Positions 8,204 through 19,300 of a stretch of 64,000 nucleotides of DNA are shown one piece after another. The notes under the pieces were generated by a model. It had not been told where the DNA came from. It was given only the letters and a program-made list of their open reading frames with translations, and did not search any database. This stretch comes from Xanthomonas citri pv. mangiferaeindicae. GTDB lineage: Bacteria > Pseudomonadota > Gammaproteobacteria > Xanthomonadales > Xanthomonadaceae. Both the position numbers and the translations under genes were made by a program. The DNA lies in NCBI GenBank assembly GCA_002240395.1, contig CP016836.1, positions 2,232,001-2,296,000 on the forward strand, written 5' to 3'. How positions within the stretch are numbered: position 1 is the first letter of the stretch; the number at the start of each line of letters is the position of its first letter.

Positions 8204-8995
8204 GTGAAGTCGTTCCTGGCAAAGCTGGGCACCGTAGTGTTGCTGGTGCTGTTGATCCTCGCCCTGGCGTTGATCGTGTTGTTGTTTGCGGGCACGGGAC
8301 GGGCGTCCCAACTGGCCCGCGGTATGACGGGAAGCAGTTCGCCGATCAGCGAGCTGCTGTTTCCCAACCTCGCCGCAGAAGAGCAGGCGAGACAAGGCAT
8401 TTTCGTCTCCGAGGCCGAGCTGCGACGGCTGGTGCTCGGCATGACGCGGCGTCAGGTGCTGGCGCTGCTGGGCCCGCCGCAGTTCAGCGATGGACTGCCC
8501 GAGCCACGCGAGTGGAGCTATGTCATCAAGCCCAGCCCGCGGGCGCCGGTGGCGGAGGCGTGTCGGGCGCGGATCTGGTTCGACAAGGAGAACCGGTCGA
8601 GCGGGATCGCGTTTCAGCCGGCCGGCTGCGCGCCGATGGCGCGTGACGATGTGCGCGACGGCGTGGCCGCGGCCCGCCGCCGCAGTGCCTGCGCACCGCC
8701 GCACGTGGAGGTGCGGATGCCGCCGGCCGAGCAGGCCAGCGGGGCGATGTCGGGCTCGCAGGGCCATCGGCAGTCGGCGTTCGTCTATCGGGCGCGTGCC
8801 GGTGCGCCGGTGCGCCCGGACACCCTGCATGCCGCACCCATGGGCCCGCACGGAGACACGCATCGGGACTGGCCCAGTTGGTTCGCCGTCCGGCGCGCGC
8901 CTTCGACCACGCCGCAACCGCTGGCGCAGGTCGAGACCGCGGCTGCCGACCACGGCGGGCAAGGCGTGGCCGAGCAGGCGCGGCCCATGAAGTAG
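8204..8995 (+). CDS. Membrane-anchored protein with BamE/SmpA-like segment, TAA partner candidate
   Basis: A 263-residue protein from a GTG start (8204) that sits 6 bases after CAGGAGG; this start leaves a clean N-terminal membrane anchor (residues about 8-30). Residues 70-107 resemble the SmpA/OmlA (BamE) fold: LVLGMTRRQVLALLGPP then a Trp-containing strand EWSYVI. The last 110 residues are Ala/Pro/Arg-rich and unlike that family. Small periplasmic partner proteins are encoded next to some TAAs (SadB beside SadA), so a role in TAA export or trimer assembly is a reasonable guess. The odd C-terminal half could also reflect degeneration. It lies 101 bases before the first glycosyltransferase-like gene. 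Confidence 0.7.
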   Translation: MKSFLAKLGTVVLLVLLILALALIVLLFAGTGRASQLARGMTGSSSPISELLFPNLAAEEQARQGIFVSEAELRRLVLGMTRRQVLALLGPPQFSDGLPEPREWSYVIKPSPRAPVAEACRARIWFDKENRSSGIAFQPAGCAPMARDDVRDGVAAARRRSACAPPHVEVRMPPAEQASGAMSGSQGHRQSAFVYRARAGAPVRPDTLHAAPMGPHGDTHRDWPSWFAVRRAPSTTPQPLAQVETAAADHGGQGVAEQARPMK

Positions 8996-9096
8996 CGCAC
9001 ACCGAACAGAGCCATCGGGGCTGGCGGGATCGCCCCATCGCGTGACACCAGGGGGCCGCCCGGCGCGGCCATGGAATCGAGCGAGGACACAACGGA

Positions 9097-10263
9097 ATGA
9101 GAATCGGACTTTCGATCAGCAGTGCGCATCCGCACGACGCCGCCGAAGCGGCGGCGCGTCGGCGCGCCCTGCACATGGCCCAGGCGCTGGCGGCCGTGGA
9201 CACGGTCGAGCACGTGATGCTGGTCGATACCGCGCAGGTGCCGCAGGCCATGGACGAGGCCGATCCCGAGTCGCTGCGGTTGCCGGTGGCCGGTCAACGC
9301 GAGGCCACCGAACAGCTGGACATGCTGATCGAGATCGGCGGCCAGCCCGACCTGGAATGGCTCGACTATCTGCGCGCCCGCGGCAAGCGCGTGGTGCTGC
9401 ATCCGCCCCATCCGCCGTATGCACGGCTGATGGAGGCGACGATCTTCGACCGGCCGCGCGGCTTCGCCCGGCCGCGGCGTTGCGACGAAGTGTGGCTGCT
9501 GCCACGCGACGCCGCGCTGGCGCCGACGATGCGGGCCTTGCACCGCTGCCCGGTGCAGGAAGTGCCGCTGCTGTGGGGACCGGAGTTCGTCGATGCCCAG
9601 GCCCGGGTGCTGCAGGGGCAGGGCATCGAGTACGGTTCCCGGGCCGCGCGTCTGGCGCGCGAAGGCACCGATGCGCCCGACAGCGAGCTGCAGAGCCTGC
9701 GGATCGCTTGCATCGCCAGCAATACCTCCGTGCTCGATGTGGCTCTGCTGCCGATCCTGATCGCCAATCACGCCTACCGCATGGGCACGGTGGCGATCGA
9801 GCACGTCCACGTACTCGGCAGCCTGCACCTGCGCCAGCACCCGACCTTCGCCGCACTCAGCCCGCATCTGCAATTGGTGAGAGACGACCGTCTGCTGCTC
9901 ACCGGCGCCCAGGGCTTTGCGCGCTACAGCGCCGAGCACCGGATCGACCTGGTCATCGCGCACCAGTGGTGCCGCGACCAGGACGCGGCCTGGCTCGACG
10001 TGCTGTACGGCGGCTTTGCGCTGGTCCACAACTCGCCCTGGCTGCACGCCGCAGGTGTGGGCGCCTATTACCCCGGCTTCGACATCGATGCCGGCGCCGA
10101 CAGCCTGGCGCTGGCCGCGCACGACTGCCTGGCCGGTTTCGGCGCGGCGCGCTTGCGCGAGCTGGAATTTCTCGGCGGTCTGCATCCGCAGGTGCCGAGC
10201 AATGTCGCGGCGTTCGCGGCCGTGCTCGCTACTGCGCCGGCGCTTGCGGAGACGCTCGCATGA
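9097..10263 (+). CDS. Putative glycosyltransferase 1 (DUF2827-like)
   Basis: A 388-residue cytoplasmic protein starting MRIGLSISSA, with the feel of a GT-B glycosyltransferase: an N-terminal Rossmann-like half and a C-terminal half containing DLVIAHQW, then YGGFALVHNSPWL and GAYYPGFD. The same three signatures occur in the genes at 10260 and 12013, so the three are paralogues; I believe the family is DUF2827, but that needs an HMM search. This copy is the most divergent at the HQW motif (HQWCRDQD against HHWENAQNY and HQWANPLNY). Its stop overlaps the next start as ATGA. Sitting between a Ser/Thr-rich TAA and three giant autotransporters, it may glycosylate them. The donor sugar cannot be told from sequence. 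Confidence 0.72.
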   Translation: MRIGLSISSAHPHDAAEAAARRRALHMAQALAAVDTVEHVMLVDTAQVPQAMDEADPESLRLPVAGQREATEQLDMLIEIGGQPDLEWLDYLRARGKRVVLHPPHPPYARLMEATIFDRPRGFARPRRCDEVWLLPRDAALAPTMRALHRCPVQEVPLLWGPEFVDAQARVLQGQGIEYGSRAARLAREGTDAPDSELQSLRIACIASNTSVLDVALLPILIANHAYRMGTVAIEHVHVLGSLHLRQHPTFAALSPHLQLVRDDRLLLTGAQGFARYSAEHRIDLVIAHQWCRDQDAAWLDVLYGGFALVHNSPWLHAAGVGAYYPGFDIDAGADSLALAAHDCLAGFGAARLRELEFLGGLHPQVPSNVAAFAAVLATAPALAETLA

Positions 10264-11393
10264 GCGGGGCCACCGGACGGCGCGGCGGCCTGCTCGAGGT
10301 CGGCATCACGCTGTATGTGCGGCGCGGGCAGCAGTCGATCTGGGAGAACGGCATCTTCCAGAACTGCTTCCTGCTGGCCACGCTGCTGCTGTGCGCCCCG
10401 CGCGTGGGCTCGGTGCGGCTGGTCAACGGCGGCGACGGCGACCCGACCCAGAGCGGCGACTTCCTGGCCGCCTCGCCGGTGCCGGTGATCGATCTGGCGA
10501 CCGCGCTCGACGAACTCGACGTGGTCATCGAGCTCAGCGCCCAGCTCGACCCCACCTGGGCGCAGGCCTTCCGCGAGAAGGGCGGGCGGATCGTCGCGAT
10601 GCACGTGGCCAACGACTACGTCATCGACATCGAGCGGATGATCTACGGCCTGGCACCGGGCATGCGCGCCTCGGGTGTGGTCTACGACAGCGTCTGGACG
10701 CTGCCGTCGTTCGAGGCCACCTGCGCCAGCTACTACCGCCACGTGCTCGGCGCCCCCGTACGCACGATGGGCCACCTGTGGAGCCCGGCGATGCTCGAGC
10801 ACCGCGCCGCCGAATCGGGCGTCGCATTCGAGTACGTGCCCGGCCGCACGCGTTGGCGGCTGGCGGTGTGCGAGCCGAACATCTGCTCGGTCAAGACCTG
10901 CCACATCCCGATGCTGGTGTGCGATGTCGCCCACCGTCAGGCACCGGACGTCATCGTGCACCTGCGCGTGCACAACACGCTGCAGATGAAGGCCAACCCG
11001 GACTTCGTGGCCTTCGCGCGCAGTCTGGACCTGGTCAATCACGGCATCGCCACCTTCGAGCCGCGGCTGCCGATCGCCGACATCCTCGGCGTGAGCGCCG
11101 ATGCGCTGGTGTCGCACCACTGGGAGAACGCCCAGAACTACCTCTACTACGAAGCGCTGTGGGGCGGCTTTCCGCTGATCCACAACTCGGCGCTGCTCGG
11201 CGGCTGCGGCTATCGCTACCGCGACTTCGACTGCGAAGACGGCGCCCGCGCCCTGCGCCGGGCCCACGCCATGCACGACGCCTCGCTGGCCGGCTACCGC
11301 CGCGACGCGCGCGCCTTTCTCGACACGCTCCACCCGGCCAATCCCGACAACGTCAGGCAGTACGAAGCGGCGCTGGAGGCGCTGTTCGCATGA
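10260..11393 (+). CDS. Putative glycosyltransferase 2 (DUF2827-like)
   Basis: A 377-residue paralogue of the previous and third glycosyltransferase-like proteins. It starts MSGATGRRGG at the ATGA overlap (10260-10263); the frame is open further upstream but that would overlap the whole previous gene. N-terminal ITLYVRRGQQSIWENGIFQN is close in pattern to ITLGLHAPDESLWTNGIKQN of the third copy. The C-terminal half has ALVSHHWENAQNYLYYE, GGFPLIHNSALL and GCGYRYRDFD. Its own stop overlaps the following start as ATGA, so translation is probably coupled along the chain. Predicted soluble; role in adhesin glycosylation is inferred from context. Confidence 0.78.
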   Translation: MSGATGRRGGLLEVGITLYVRRGQQSIWENGIFQNCFLLATLLLCAPRVGSVRLVNGGDGDPTQSGDFLAASPVPVIDLATALDELDVVIELSAQLDPTWAQAFREKGGRIVAMHVANDYVIDIERMIYGLAPGMRASGVVYDSVWTLPSFEATCASYYRHVLGAPVRTMGHLWSPAMLEHRAAESGVAFEYVPGRTRWRLAVCEPNICSVKTCHIPMLVCDVAHRQAPDVIVHLRVHNTLQMKANPDFVAFARSLDLVNHGIATFEPRLPIADILGVSADALVSHHWENAQNYLYYEALWGGFPLIHNSALLGGCGYRYRDFDCEDGARALRRAHAMHDASLAGYRRDARAFLDTLHPANPDNVRQYEAALEALFA

Positions 11394-12016
11394 GACGACA
11401 TCAAGCCCGTGCCGCGCTTGCCGCCTGGTTCCTGGCGGCCTGTGTCGTGGCCCATATCCTCCTGGCCGCCGTGACCCAGGCCGCCGAAGCGCAACCGGTG
11501 GCGATGCCCGCCAGCCAGGAACTGCCCCTGCTCGCCAGCGCCGCCCGCCGTGCCGGCATCCGCACCTGTCTGCCGGCGCTGTCGGCGATCTCGGCCAGCG
11601 TCTCGCGCGACGTGCTGCGCCAGGACGTGCTGCTGGACTGGGATCGCGAATCGCCCGACGACGGCGCGTTCTTCAGCCTGCTCGCCTCCGAGACCCGCGA
11701 CCGCACGATGCTGCTGTCGGTCAACCGCGTGCCCGAGCGCAATGGCGGCTGCGCGTTCCTGGTCGAGAACATCCAGGCCGATCGCCGCGCCTGCAATGTG
11801 CTGGCCTCCGACGAACTCGTCGGCTACACCCGGGTGCCGTTCCTGCCCACGGTCGATGTCTACACCCTGGCCGAGCGGCCGCAGGAAACGGTGATGCTGG
11901 TGCGTGCCTCGCCCGGCTGCCTGATGGTCTGGCGGCACGTGCAGTATGGCATCGGCCGACCGACCCGCATCCCCGGCACCGCACCCGGCTATCAGGCCGG
12001 GGAGGGCGGGCAATGA
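11390..12016 (+). CDS. Secreted protein of unknown function, embedded in the glycosyltransferase operon
   Basis: A 208-residue protein starting MRRHQARAAL with a hydrophobic segment (about residues 9-32) that reads as a signal peptide or anchor ending near QAAEA. The mature part holds four or more Cys (in RTCLPAL, GGCAFLV, RACNVLA and PGCLMVW), so disulphides in the periplasm are likely. I recognise no family. It is joined by ATGA overlaps to the gene before (11390-11393) and after (12013-12016), which argues that it belongs to the same pathway, perhaps acting on the exported glycosylated adhesins. Confidence 0.65.
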   Translation: MRRHQARAALAAWFLAACVVAHILLAAVTQAAEAQPVAMPASQELPLLASAARRAGIRTCLPALSAISASVSRDVLRQDVLLDWDRESPDDGAFFSLLASETRDRTMLLSVNRVPERNGGCAFLVENIQADRRACNVLASDELVGYTRVPFLPTVDVYTLAERPQETVMLVRASPGCLMVWRHVQYGIGRPTRIPGTAPGYQAGEGGQ

Positions 12017-13218
12017 TCGAGTCCCTGCTCGGGCGGCTCACCGGCCGGCGCGCGGCCTATGTGCGCGACCTGACCGACGAAGGCGTGGTGCGCACGCCGC
12101 TGCGCATCGGCATCACGCTGGGCCTGCATGCGCCCGACGAAAGCCTGTGGACCAACGGCATCAAGCAGAACGCGCTGTACCTGGCCAAGCTGCTGCTGGG
12201 CAGCCCACACGGCCACCAGGTGCTGCTGGTCAATGTCACCGACGTGCCGATCACCGATCGGCTGCCGTGGGATTTGAAGCAGTTTCCGACCGTGTCGTTC
12301 GAGGCCTGCCGCGATCAGCTGGACGTGCTGATCGAGCTCGGCGGACAGATCGACGCCGCGCAGACCCAGCATCTCAAGGCGCGCGGCACGCGCCTGGTGA
12401 GCTACTGCTGCGGCTTCGAGTACATCCACAACGCCCAGGCGATCCTGTTCGGGCGCCGACTGTGGGACACGATCTTCGTCAACACCCGCTACGACGCGGT
12501 GTGGGTGATCCCACAGGTGGCCGAGAGCACGCTGCATTTCCTGCAGACGCTGCGCCGGGTGCCGGCCACGATCGTGCCGTTCGTCTGGGATCCGATGTTC
12601 CTGGAGCAGCGCACGCTCGCGTTGCCGCACGCCGGGCAGTACCGCCCCGCCAGCGCCCCCAAGCGGCTGACGGTGATGGAGCCCAATCACGACATCACCA
12701 AGTTTTGTCTCTATCCGGTGCTGATCGCCGAAGAGGCCTGGCGGCGCGTGCCCGAGGCCATCGGCCATCTGCACGTGACCAATGCGGCGCGCATCGCGGT
12801 GGAGAGCCCGGAGTTCATCGGGTTGATGGCCCAGCTCGACATCGTGCGTGCGGGCAAGGCGAGTTTTGTCGGGCGGTTCGAGACGCCCAACTTCCTGGCC
12901 GCGCATACCGACGTGGTGATCTCGCACCAGTGGGCGAACCCGCTCAACTACTTTTACTTCGATGTGTGCTGGCAGGGCTATGCGCTGGTGCACAACGCCT
13001 CGCTGTGTGCGGGCCTGGGCTACTACTACCCCGGCAATGACGTGCAGGCCGGCGCACGGCAGCTGATCGAAGCGCTGACCCGGCACGACCTGCAGTGGGA
13101 CAGCTATCGCACCACGCAGCGCGAGCGCATCGCGCCCTACCTGAGCACTGATCGCGCACTCATCAGCGCCTACGACGCGCTGCTCGCAAACCTGTGCAGC
13201 ACGGAGGCGCGGCCATGA
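12013..13218 (+). CDS. Putative glycosyltransferase 3 (DUF2827-like)
   Basis: A 401-residue protein and the most canonical of the three paralogues. The N-terminal domain begins LRIGITLGLHAPDESLW after a 30-residue extension. The C-terminal domain contains VMEPNHDITKFCLYP, DVVISHQWANPLNYFYF, GYALVHNASLC and GYYYPGND. The ATG lies in an ATGA overlap with the secreted-protein gene; the stop overlaps a 54-codon frame that reaches to the first giant autotransporter. A GT-B fold is plausible, with the HNA/HNS segment in the sugar-nucleotide half, but catalytic residues are not established for this family as far as I know. Confidence 0.78.
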   Translation: MIESLLGRLTGRRAAYVRDLTDEGVVRTPLRIGITLGLHAPDESLWTNGIKQNALYLAKLLLGSPHGHQVLLVNVTDVPITDRLPWDLKQFPTVSFEACRDQLDVLIELGGQIDAAQTQHLKARGTRLVSYCCGFEYIHNAQAILFGRRLWDTIFVNTRYDAVWVIPQVAESTLHFLQTLRRVPATIVPFVWDPMFLEQRTLALPHAGQYRPASAPKRLTVMEPNHDITKFCLYPVLIAEEAWRRVPEAIGHLHVTNAARIAVESPEFIGLMAQLDIVRAGKASFVGRFETPNFLAAHTDVVISHQWANPLNYFYFDVCWQGYALVHNASLCAGLGYYYPGNDVQAGARQLIEALTRHDLQWDSYRTTQRERIAPYLSTDRALISAYDALLANLCSTEARP

Positions 13219-13379
13219 GTCGGCGCTCGCTGTCGTACGTCTGCGCGCTTGCGGGCGACTGGGCCACCGGCAACCCCGTGTCACGCGCCGGCTGCGCGGC
13301 CACGCCACCGAATTCCTGTTTCACCCGTCCCATGGCCGTGTTGGCCGCAATGACCACCCCTGAGGAAGTATCTAAATGA
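13215..13379 (+). CDS. Possible 54-codon coupling ORF
   Basis: A short frame MSRRSLSYVC...TTPEEVSK. Its ATG overlaps the stop of glycosyltransferase 3 (ATGA, 13215-13218) and its stop overlaps the ATG of the first autotransporter (ATGA, 13376-13379). The peptide has no recognisable domain. It may serve only to carry ribosomes across the 157-base gap so that enzyme and substrate are translated in step, or it may be chance. The autotransporter has its own good ribosome site (GAGGAAG, about 13361-13367). Confidence 0.35.
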   Translation: MSRRSLSYVCALAGDWATGNPVSRAGCAATPPNSCFTRPMAVLAAMTTPEEVSK

Positions 13380-16300
13380 ATCGCATCTACGCACTCCGCT
13401 GGAACGCATCCATCCGTCGTTGGGTCGTGACCAGCGAACTGGCCAAGCGCACGCGCCCAGCCACTGGTGCGTCCGCAGGAAGCGGTCGCACGATTGGCGC
13501 CGCCGTACTTTCGATGGGCCTGCTCGGCGCAGGTCTGCCCGCGGCCTATGCCGCTGACTACACCGTGGCCAATGAGGCAGAACTGCGCAACGCGTTGGAC
13601 GAGGCTGCGGCCGATGGCGACGCGGAGTCGACGATCACGTTGACCGCGAACATCGCGATGGCCGATGTCACACCGCTGCCAGCAATGCCCAAGCCGGTGG
13701 TGCTCAACACCGGCACGTTCGTGCTCTCCGAGCTACCGACCACAGGCAATATCCCGGGCCGCACGTTGACGGTGGGCAGTGGATCGCTGTTCGTCATCGG
13801 CAGCATCACCGGTGGCAACGCGGCGACGGTAACCACCAACAGTCCCGCCGGCGGTGCGGGCATCACCGTGCCAACCGGTTCGGTGCTCGAGAACAGGGGA
13901 GCCATCACAGGTGGCCGGGGAGGTGGGCGGAATTTCGCTGAGTCGCCTGCTATTTCCGGTACTGGTGGGGCTGGCGCCGCGATCACTGGAGGCAGCTTCG
14001 TCAACACTGCGTCCGGCGTCCTGACCGGTGGTGCAGGCGGTCAGTTGAATATGCAGAACAGTGCGAACAGTCAGTTGTACGTCACAGCAGGTGGGGCAGG
14101 CGGTGCCGGCATCGTCGTCAGCGGCGGTGGCAGCCTGAACAATGCCGGCCTCATTGTTGGTGGCGTCGGCGCCAGCCCCAGCAATCGGGCTAACGCCCAG
14201 GTGGCCTTCGGTGGCAATGGCGGCACCGGTGCGCGCCTGACGGCGGGTTCCCACGTCAATAGCGGCACCATCCGCGGCGGTCAAGGGGCAGTGGGCTACA
14301 ACTACGGGTCATCCGGTCACGGCGTTGCTGGCATTGGCGTTGAGCTCTTGGGCGGTGCATCGCTGGTCAACACCAGCAGCGGGTCGATCGTTGGCGAGAA
14401 TGGGCGCGCTGGAGGGGGTGGCAACACCGGCACCGGGCGGCCTGGCGCTGCCGGTGTCACGGTCACCGATTCCCGATTCGAGAATCTGGGCACTGTCGAG
14501 GGCGGACGTACAGGAATAAGCAGTGGTAGCGGAATTGGCGGCTCCGGTATCAGCGGTTCCAATGCCTATGTGATCAACGACGGCATCTTGCTCGGCGGCC
14601 TGGACATCAATGGGACGAGCCGGGGTATCGGACTGGCTTTTCTCGGCGGCACCAATACGTTGGAACTGCGTTCGAATAGCGCAATTACCGGCAATGTGGG
14701 TGCGTTCGGCGCCAATGACACGCTGGCACTTGGCGGTTCGGTCAATGCCAGTTTCAATGCCGCTGAGATCGGCCCTTCGGCGAAGTATCGTCGTTTCGGC
14801 AAATTCTCGAAGATCGGCACCAGTACCTGGACGCTGACCGGCACGAACACAACGACCACGCCGTGGACGTTGACCCAGGGTGTGCTGGCGGTCTCGGCCG
14901 ACGGTGCGCTGGGTGCAACCGCCGGCGCACTGACCTTCAATGGCGGCACGCTGCGTGTGGACGGCACCGCGTTCAGTACGACCACCCGCGCGATGCAGGT
15001 GACGTCTGCGGGCGGTGCGTTCGATATCGCCGACGCCGCCAACACCCTCACGCTCGGACAGGTGCTTGCAGGCGATGGCGCGATCGCCAAGCGCGGTGCC
15101 GGCACGCTGGTCTACGCGGGCAATAACACCTATACGGGTGGCACGGCCATCGAAGCCGGCACGCTGCAGCTCGGCAACGGCGGCACGGCCGGTGCGGTTG
15201 CCGGCAACATCGTCAACAACGCGGCGCTGGTGGTGAATCGCAGCAATGCGGCGACGCTGGCCGGCACGATCTCCGGCAGCGGTACCGTCACCCAGTCGGG
15301 TGCCGGCACCACGACGCTGACTGGCACCAACAGCTACACCGGTGCGACCAACGTCACCGCCGGTACGCTGTTGGTCAATGGCGATCAGCGCTTGGCGACC
15401 GGTGCAACCAGCGTTGCCAGTGGCGCGACGATCGGCGGTGCGGGCACGCTGGGCGGCGATGTCGCCGTGGCCAGCGGCGCGACCCTCGCCCCAGGTGCGA
15501 CCGCGGGTGCACCGGGCACGCTGACCATCGCTGGTGATCTCTCGCTGGCCGATGGTGCGGTGCTGAACTACCAGTTCGGCCAGGCCGGCACGGTCGGTGG
15601 TCCGCTCAATGACCTGACGGCAGTCGAGGGCGACCTGGTGCTCGACGGCACCTTGAACGCGACCGCTTCACCGGGTGGCACCTTCGGGGGCGGTCTGTAC
15701 CGGGTCATCAGTTACAACGGTGCGCTGACCGACAACGGCCTGGCACTGGGCACCGGGCTCGACCCGGCGACGTTCAACGTGCAGACCTCGGTCGCCAAGC
15801 AGGTCAACCTGATCAATACCGCTGGGCTGAGCCTGAACTTCTGGGACGGCGATGCCGGTGGCCGCAACGACGGCTTCATCGATGGCGGCAACGGCACCTG
15901 GCAGGCCCGCACGGCCGGCGGGGACGACAACTGGACCGACGCCGATGGGTCGATCAATGCCACGTACTCCGATGGTGCCTTCGCGGTCTTCGCGGGTACC
16001 GGCGGCACCGTCGATGTGGACAACGACGCCGGTGCAGTGACCGCGAGCGGGATGCAGTTCGCGACCAATGGCTATGTGGTGCAGGGCGATGCGCTGACGC
16101 TGGTCGAGGACGGTACCAACGGCGCGACGCTGCGCGTCGGTGACGGCACGACGGCAGGCGCTGGTTACACCGCGACCATCGATGCCGTGCTGCAGGGCGA
16201 CACCGAGGTGACCAAGACCGACGCCGGTACGCTGGTGCTGGGCGCGGACAACACCTATGTCGGCGGCACCACGATCGAAGGCGGCACGTTGCAGCTCGGT

Positions 16301-19300
16301 CACGGCGGTACGACCGGTAGCGTGCTGGGCAACATCGCCAACGATGGCGCACTGGTCATCAACCGCAGCAATGCCGCCACGCTGGCCGGCACGATCTCGG
16401 GCACCGGCGAGGTCACGCAGGCCGGCACCGGCACGACGACGTTCACCGCCAACAACACCTATACCGGCGGCACGACGATCTCGGCCGGCACGCTGCAGCT
16501 GGGTAACGGCGGCACGACCGGTGGTCTGGTCGGTGATGTGGTCAACAACGGCGCGCTGATTGTGAATCGCAGCAACGCCGTTGCGATGGCGGGCACGATC
16601 TCCGGCAGCGGCAAGGTGACCCAGGCGGGCACCGGGACCACGACGTTGACCGCCGACAACACCTACACCGGCGGTACGACGATCTCCGGCGGCACGCTGC
16701 AGCTGGGCAACGGCGGCACCACCGGTGGCGTGGTTGGCAACATCGTCAACAATGGCGCGCTGGTGATCGACCGCAGCAACGCGGTGGCGATGGCCGGTGT
16801 GATCTCCGGCAGTGGCACCGTGACCCAGGACGGCACGGGGACCACGACGTTATCTGGCGCCAACACCTACACCGGTGCGACCACTGTTGCCAGCGGTACG
16901 TTGCTGGTCAACGGCAGCCAGCGCGGTGCGACCGGTGCCACCAGCGTCGCGACCGGCGCGACGATCGGCGGCTCTGGCGTCATCGGTGGTGATGTCGCCG
17001 TGGCCAGTGGGGCGACGCTGGCGCCGGGTGCTACAGCCGGTGCGCCGGGCACGCTGACCATTGCCGGCGACCTGTCGCTGGCCGACGGCAGCCTCCTGGA
17101 TTACCAGTTCGGCCAGGCCGGTGTCGTGGGCGGTCCGCTCAACGACCTGACCCTGGTCGAGGGCGACTTGGTGCTGGACGGCACCTTGAACGTCACCCAG
17201 TCGGCCGGCGGTGCGTTTGGCGGCGGTCTGTACCGCGTGATCGGCTACAACGGCAGCCTGACCAACAACGGCCTGGCCCTTGGTGCCGATCTCGACCCGG
17301 CGACGTTCAACGTGCAGACCTCGGTTGCGAACCAGGTCAACCTGGTCAACACCGCCGGGCTGAGCCTGAACTTCTGGGACGGTGAGGCCGGCGGCCGCAA
17401 CGACGGCATGATCACCGGTGGTGACGGCACCTGGCAGGCACGCGCGCAGGACAGCAACGACAACTGGACCGATGCGGATGGCGCAATCAACGCCGCGTAC
17501 TCCGATGGCGCGTTCGCGATCTTCGCCGGCAAGGGCGGTACCGTCGATGTGGACAACAGCCTCGGTGCAGTGACCGCCAGCGGCCTGCAGTTCGCAGCCG
17601 ATGGTTACGTGGTCCAAGGCGATGCGATCACGCTGATCGACGAGGCCGCGGACGGCACCGTGATTCGCGTGGGTGACGGTACGACCGCGGGTGCAGGATT
17701 CACGGCCACCATCGATTCGGTGCTGGAAGGCGATACTGGCCTGGTCAAGACCGACGCCGGCACTTTGGTGCTCGGTGGTGCCAACACCTATACCGGTGGC
17801 ACGACCGTCACCGGTGGTGCAGTGGCGATCTCCAATGATGCCAACCTCGGTGCGGCCACGGGTGGGGTGACCCTCGACGGCGGTACGCTGCGAGCGCTGG
17901 CGGATCTGGACAGCGATCGTGCGATCGCCGCTCAGGCGGGCGGTGCCACGCTCGATACGCAGGCCCACGCGGTGACGCTGGGTGGTGCGATCGATGGCCC
18001 CGGTGCACTGACCAAGGCCGGCACCGGCACGCTGACGCTGACCGCCGACAACGGCTATGCCGGCGGCACGACGATCTCGGCGGGCACGCTGCAGCTGGGC
18101 AATGGCGGCACGACCGGTCATATCGTCGGCGACATCGTCAACAACGGCACGCTGGCAATCGACCGCAGTGACGCCGTGACGCTGGCCGGTGCGATGTCCG
18201 GCACCGGCCATCTCACCCAGATGGGCGCGGGCACCACGGTGCTGACGGGCGCCAACACCCACACCGGCGGCACGACGATTGCAGCGGGGACGCTGCAGGT
18301 CGGCGACGGCGGCACCACGGGCAGCCTGGCCGGTGACATCGTCAACAACGCGGACCTGGTGATGAACCGCTCGGACGAGACGATGCTGACCGGGGTGATC
18401 TCCGGCACTGGCCATCTGACTCAGGCGGGCACCGGCACCACCGTATTGGTCGGCGACAACACCTACACCGGTGGGACGACAATTTCCGCGGGTACGTTGC
18501 AGGTCGGCAATGGGGGCGATACCGGCAGCCTGATCGGCAATGTCGACAATGGCGGGACGCTGGCCTTCGATCGTGCGGGCACGACCCGTTTCGACGGCAC
18601 CATCACCGGCGCGGGTCGTGTGGTGCAGACCGGTCCGGGTGCGGTGCTGTTCGGCAATGCCAACATCTATGCCGGCGTGACCGAGGTGGCCAGCGGTTCA
18701 CTGCAGGCGGGCATGGCCAATGCCTTCAGTGCCAACTCGCGGCATGACGTGGTCAAGGGCGGCATGCTGGATCTGGCCGGCTACGACCAGACCGTCGGTG
18801 GTCTGCGCAACAGCGGCATCGTGTCGCTGATGGGGGCCACCCCGGGCACGACGCTGACCGTGCGTGGCGATTACGTCGGCGATGGCGGCGTGCTGCGCAT
18901 GAGCACGACGCTGGAGGATTCGTCCAGCCCGACCGACCGCCTGGTGATCGACGGCGGCGCGGTCAGCGGTCGTACGCTGATCGAGTTGACCAATCGTCAA
19001 GGCCTCGGCGCACAGACGACCGGCGACGGCATCGAGCTGGTCCGTGCGATCAACGGCGCAACGACCACCGCGCAGACGACAAAGGATGGCTTCGCCCTCG
19101 TCGGCGAGTACGTCGACGCCGGTGCCTACGAGTACCGCCTGCACGCGGCTGATGCTGCGGGTCTGGGCGAGAACTGGTACCTGCGCTCGACCAATCGCGG
19201 TGAGGTGCCGTTGTTTGCCTCGCTCAGCGGTCAGCTGCGCACATCGTCGGCCGGCATGCTCGGCAACCTGCATCAGCGCATGGGCGACGCGACGATGGGC

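Noticed and set aside
4920..8222. 1100-codon open frame on the minus strand
   Set aside because: It is the shadow of the Ser/Thr-codon repeats of the TAA; the product is an Arg/Gly/Gln-rich string with no domain, signal or ribosome site.
16250..16868. Exactly spaced 204-base repeats, at first glance like a satellite or CRISPR-type array
   Set aside because: They are in frame with autotransporter 1 and encode beta-helix rungs; spacing equals 68 codons and there are no unique spacers of constant length.
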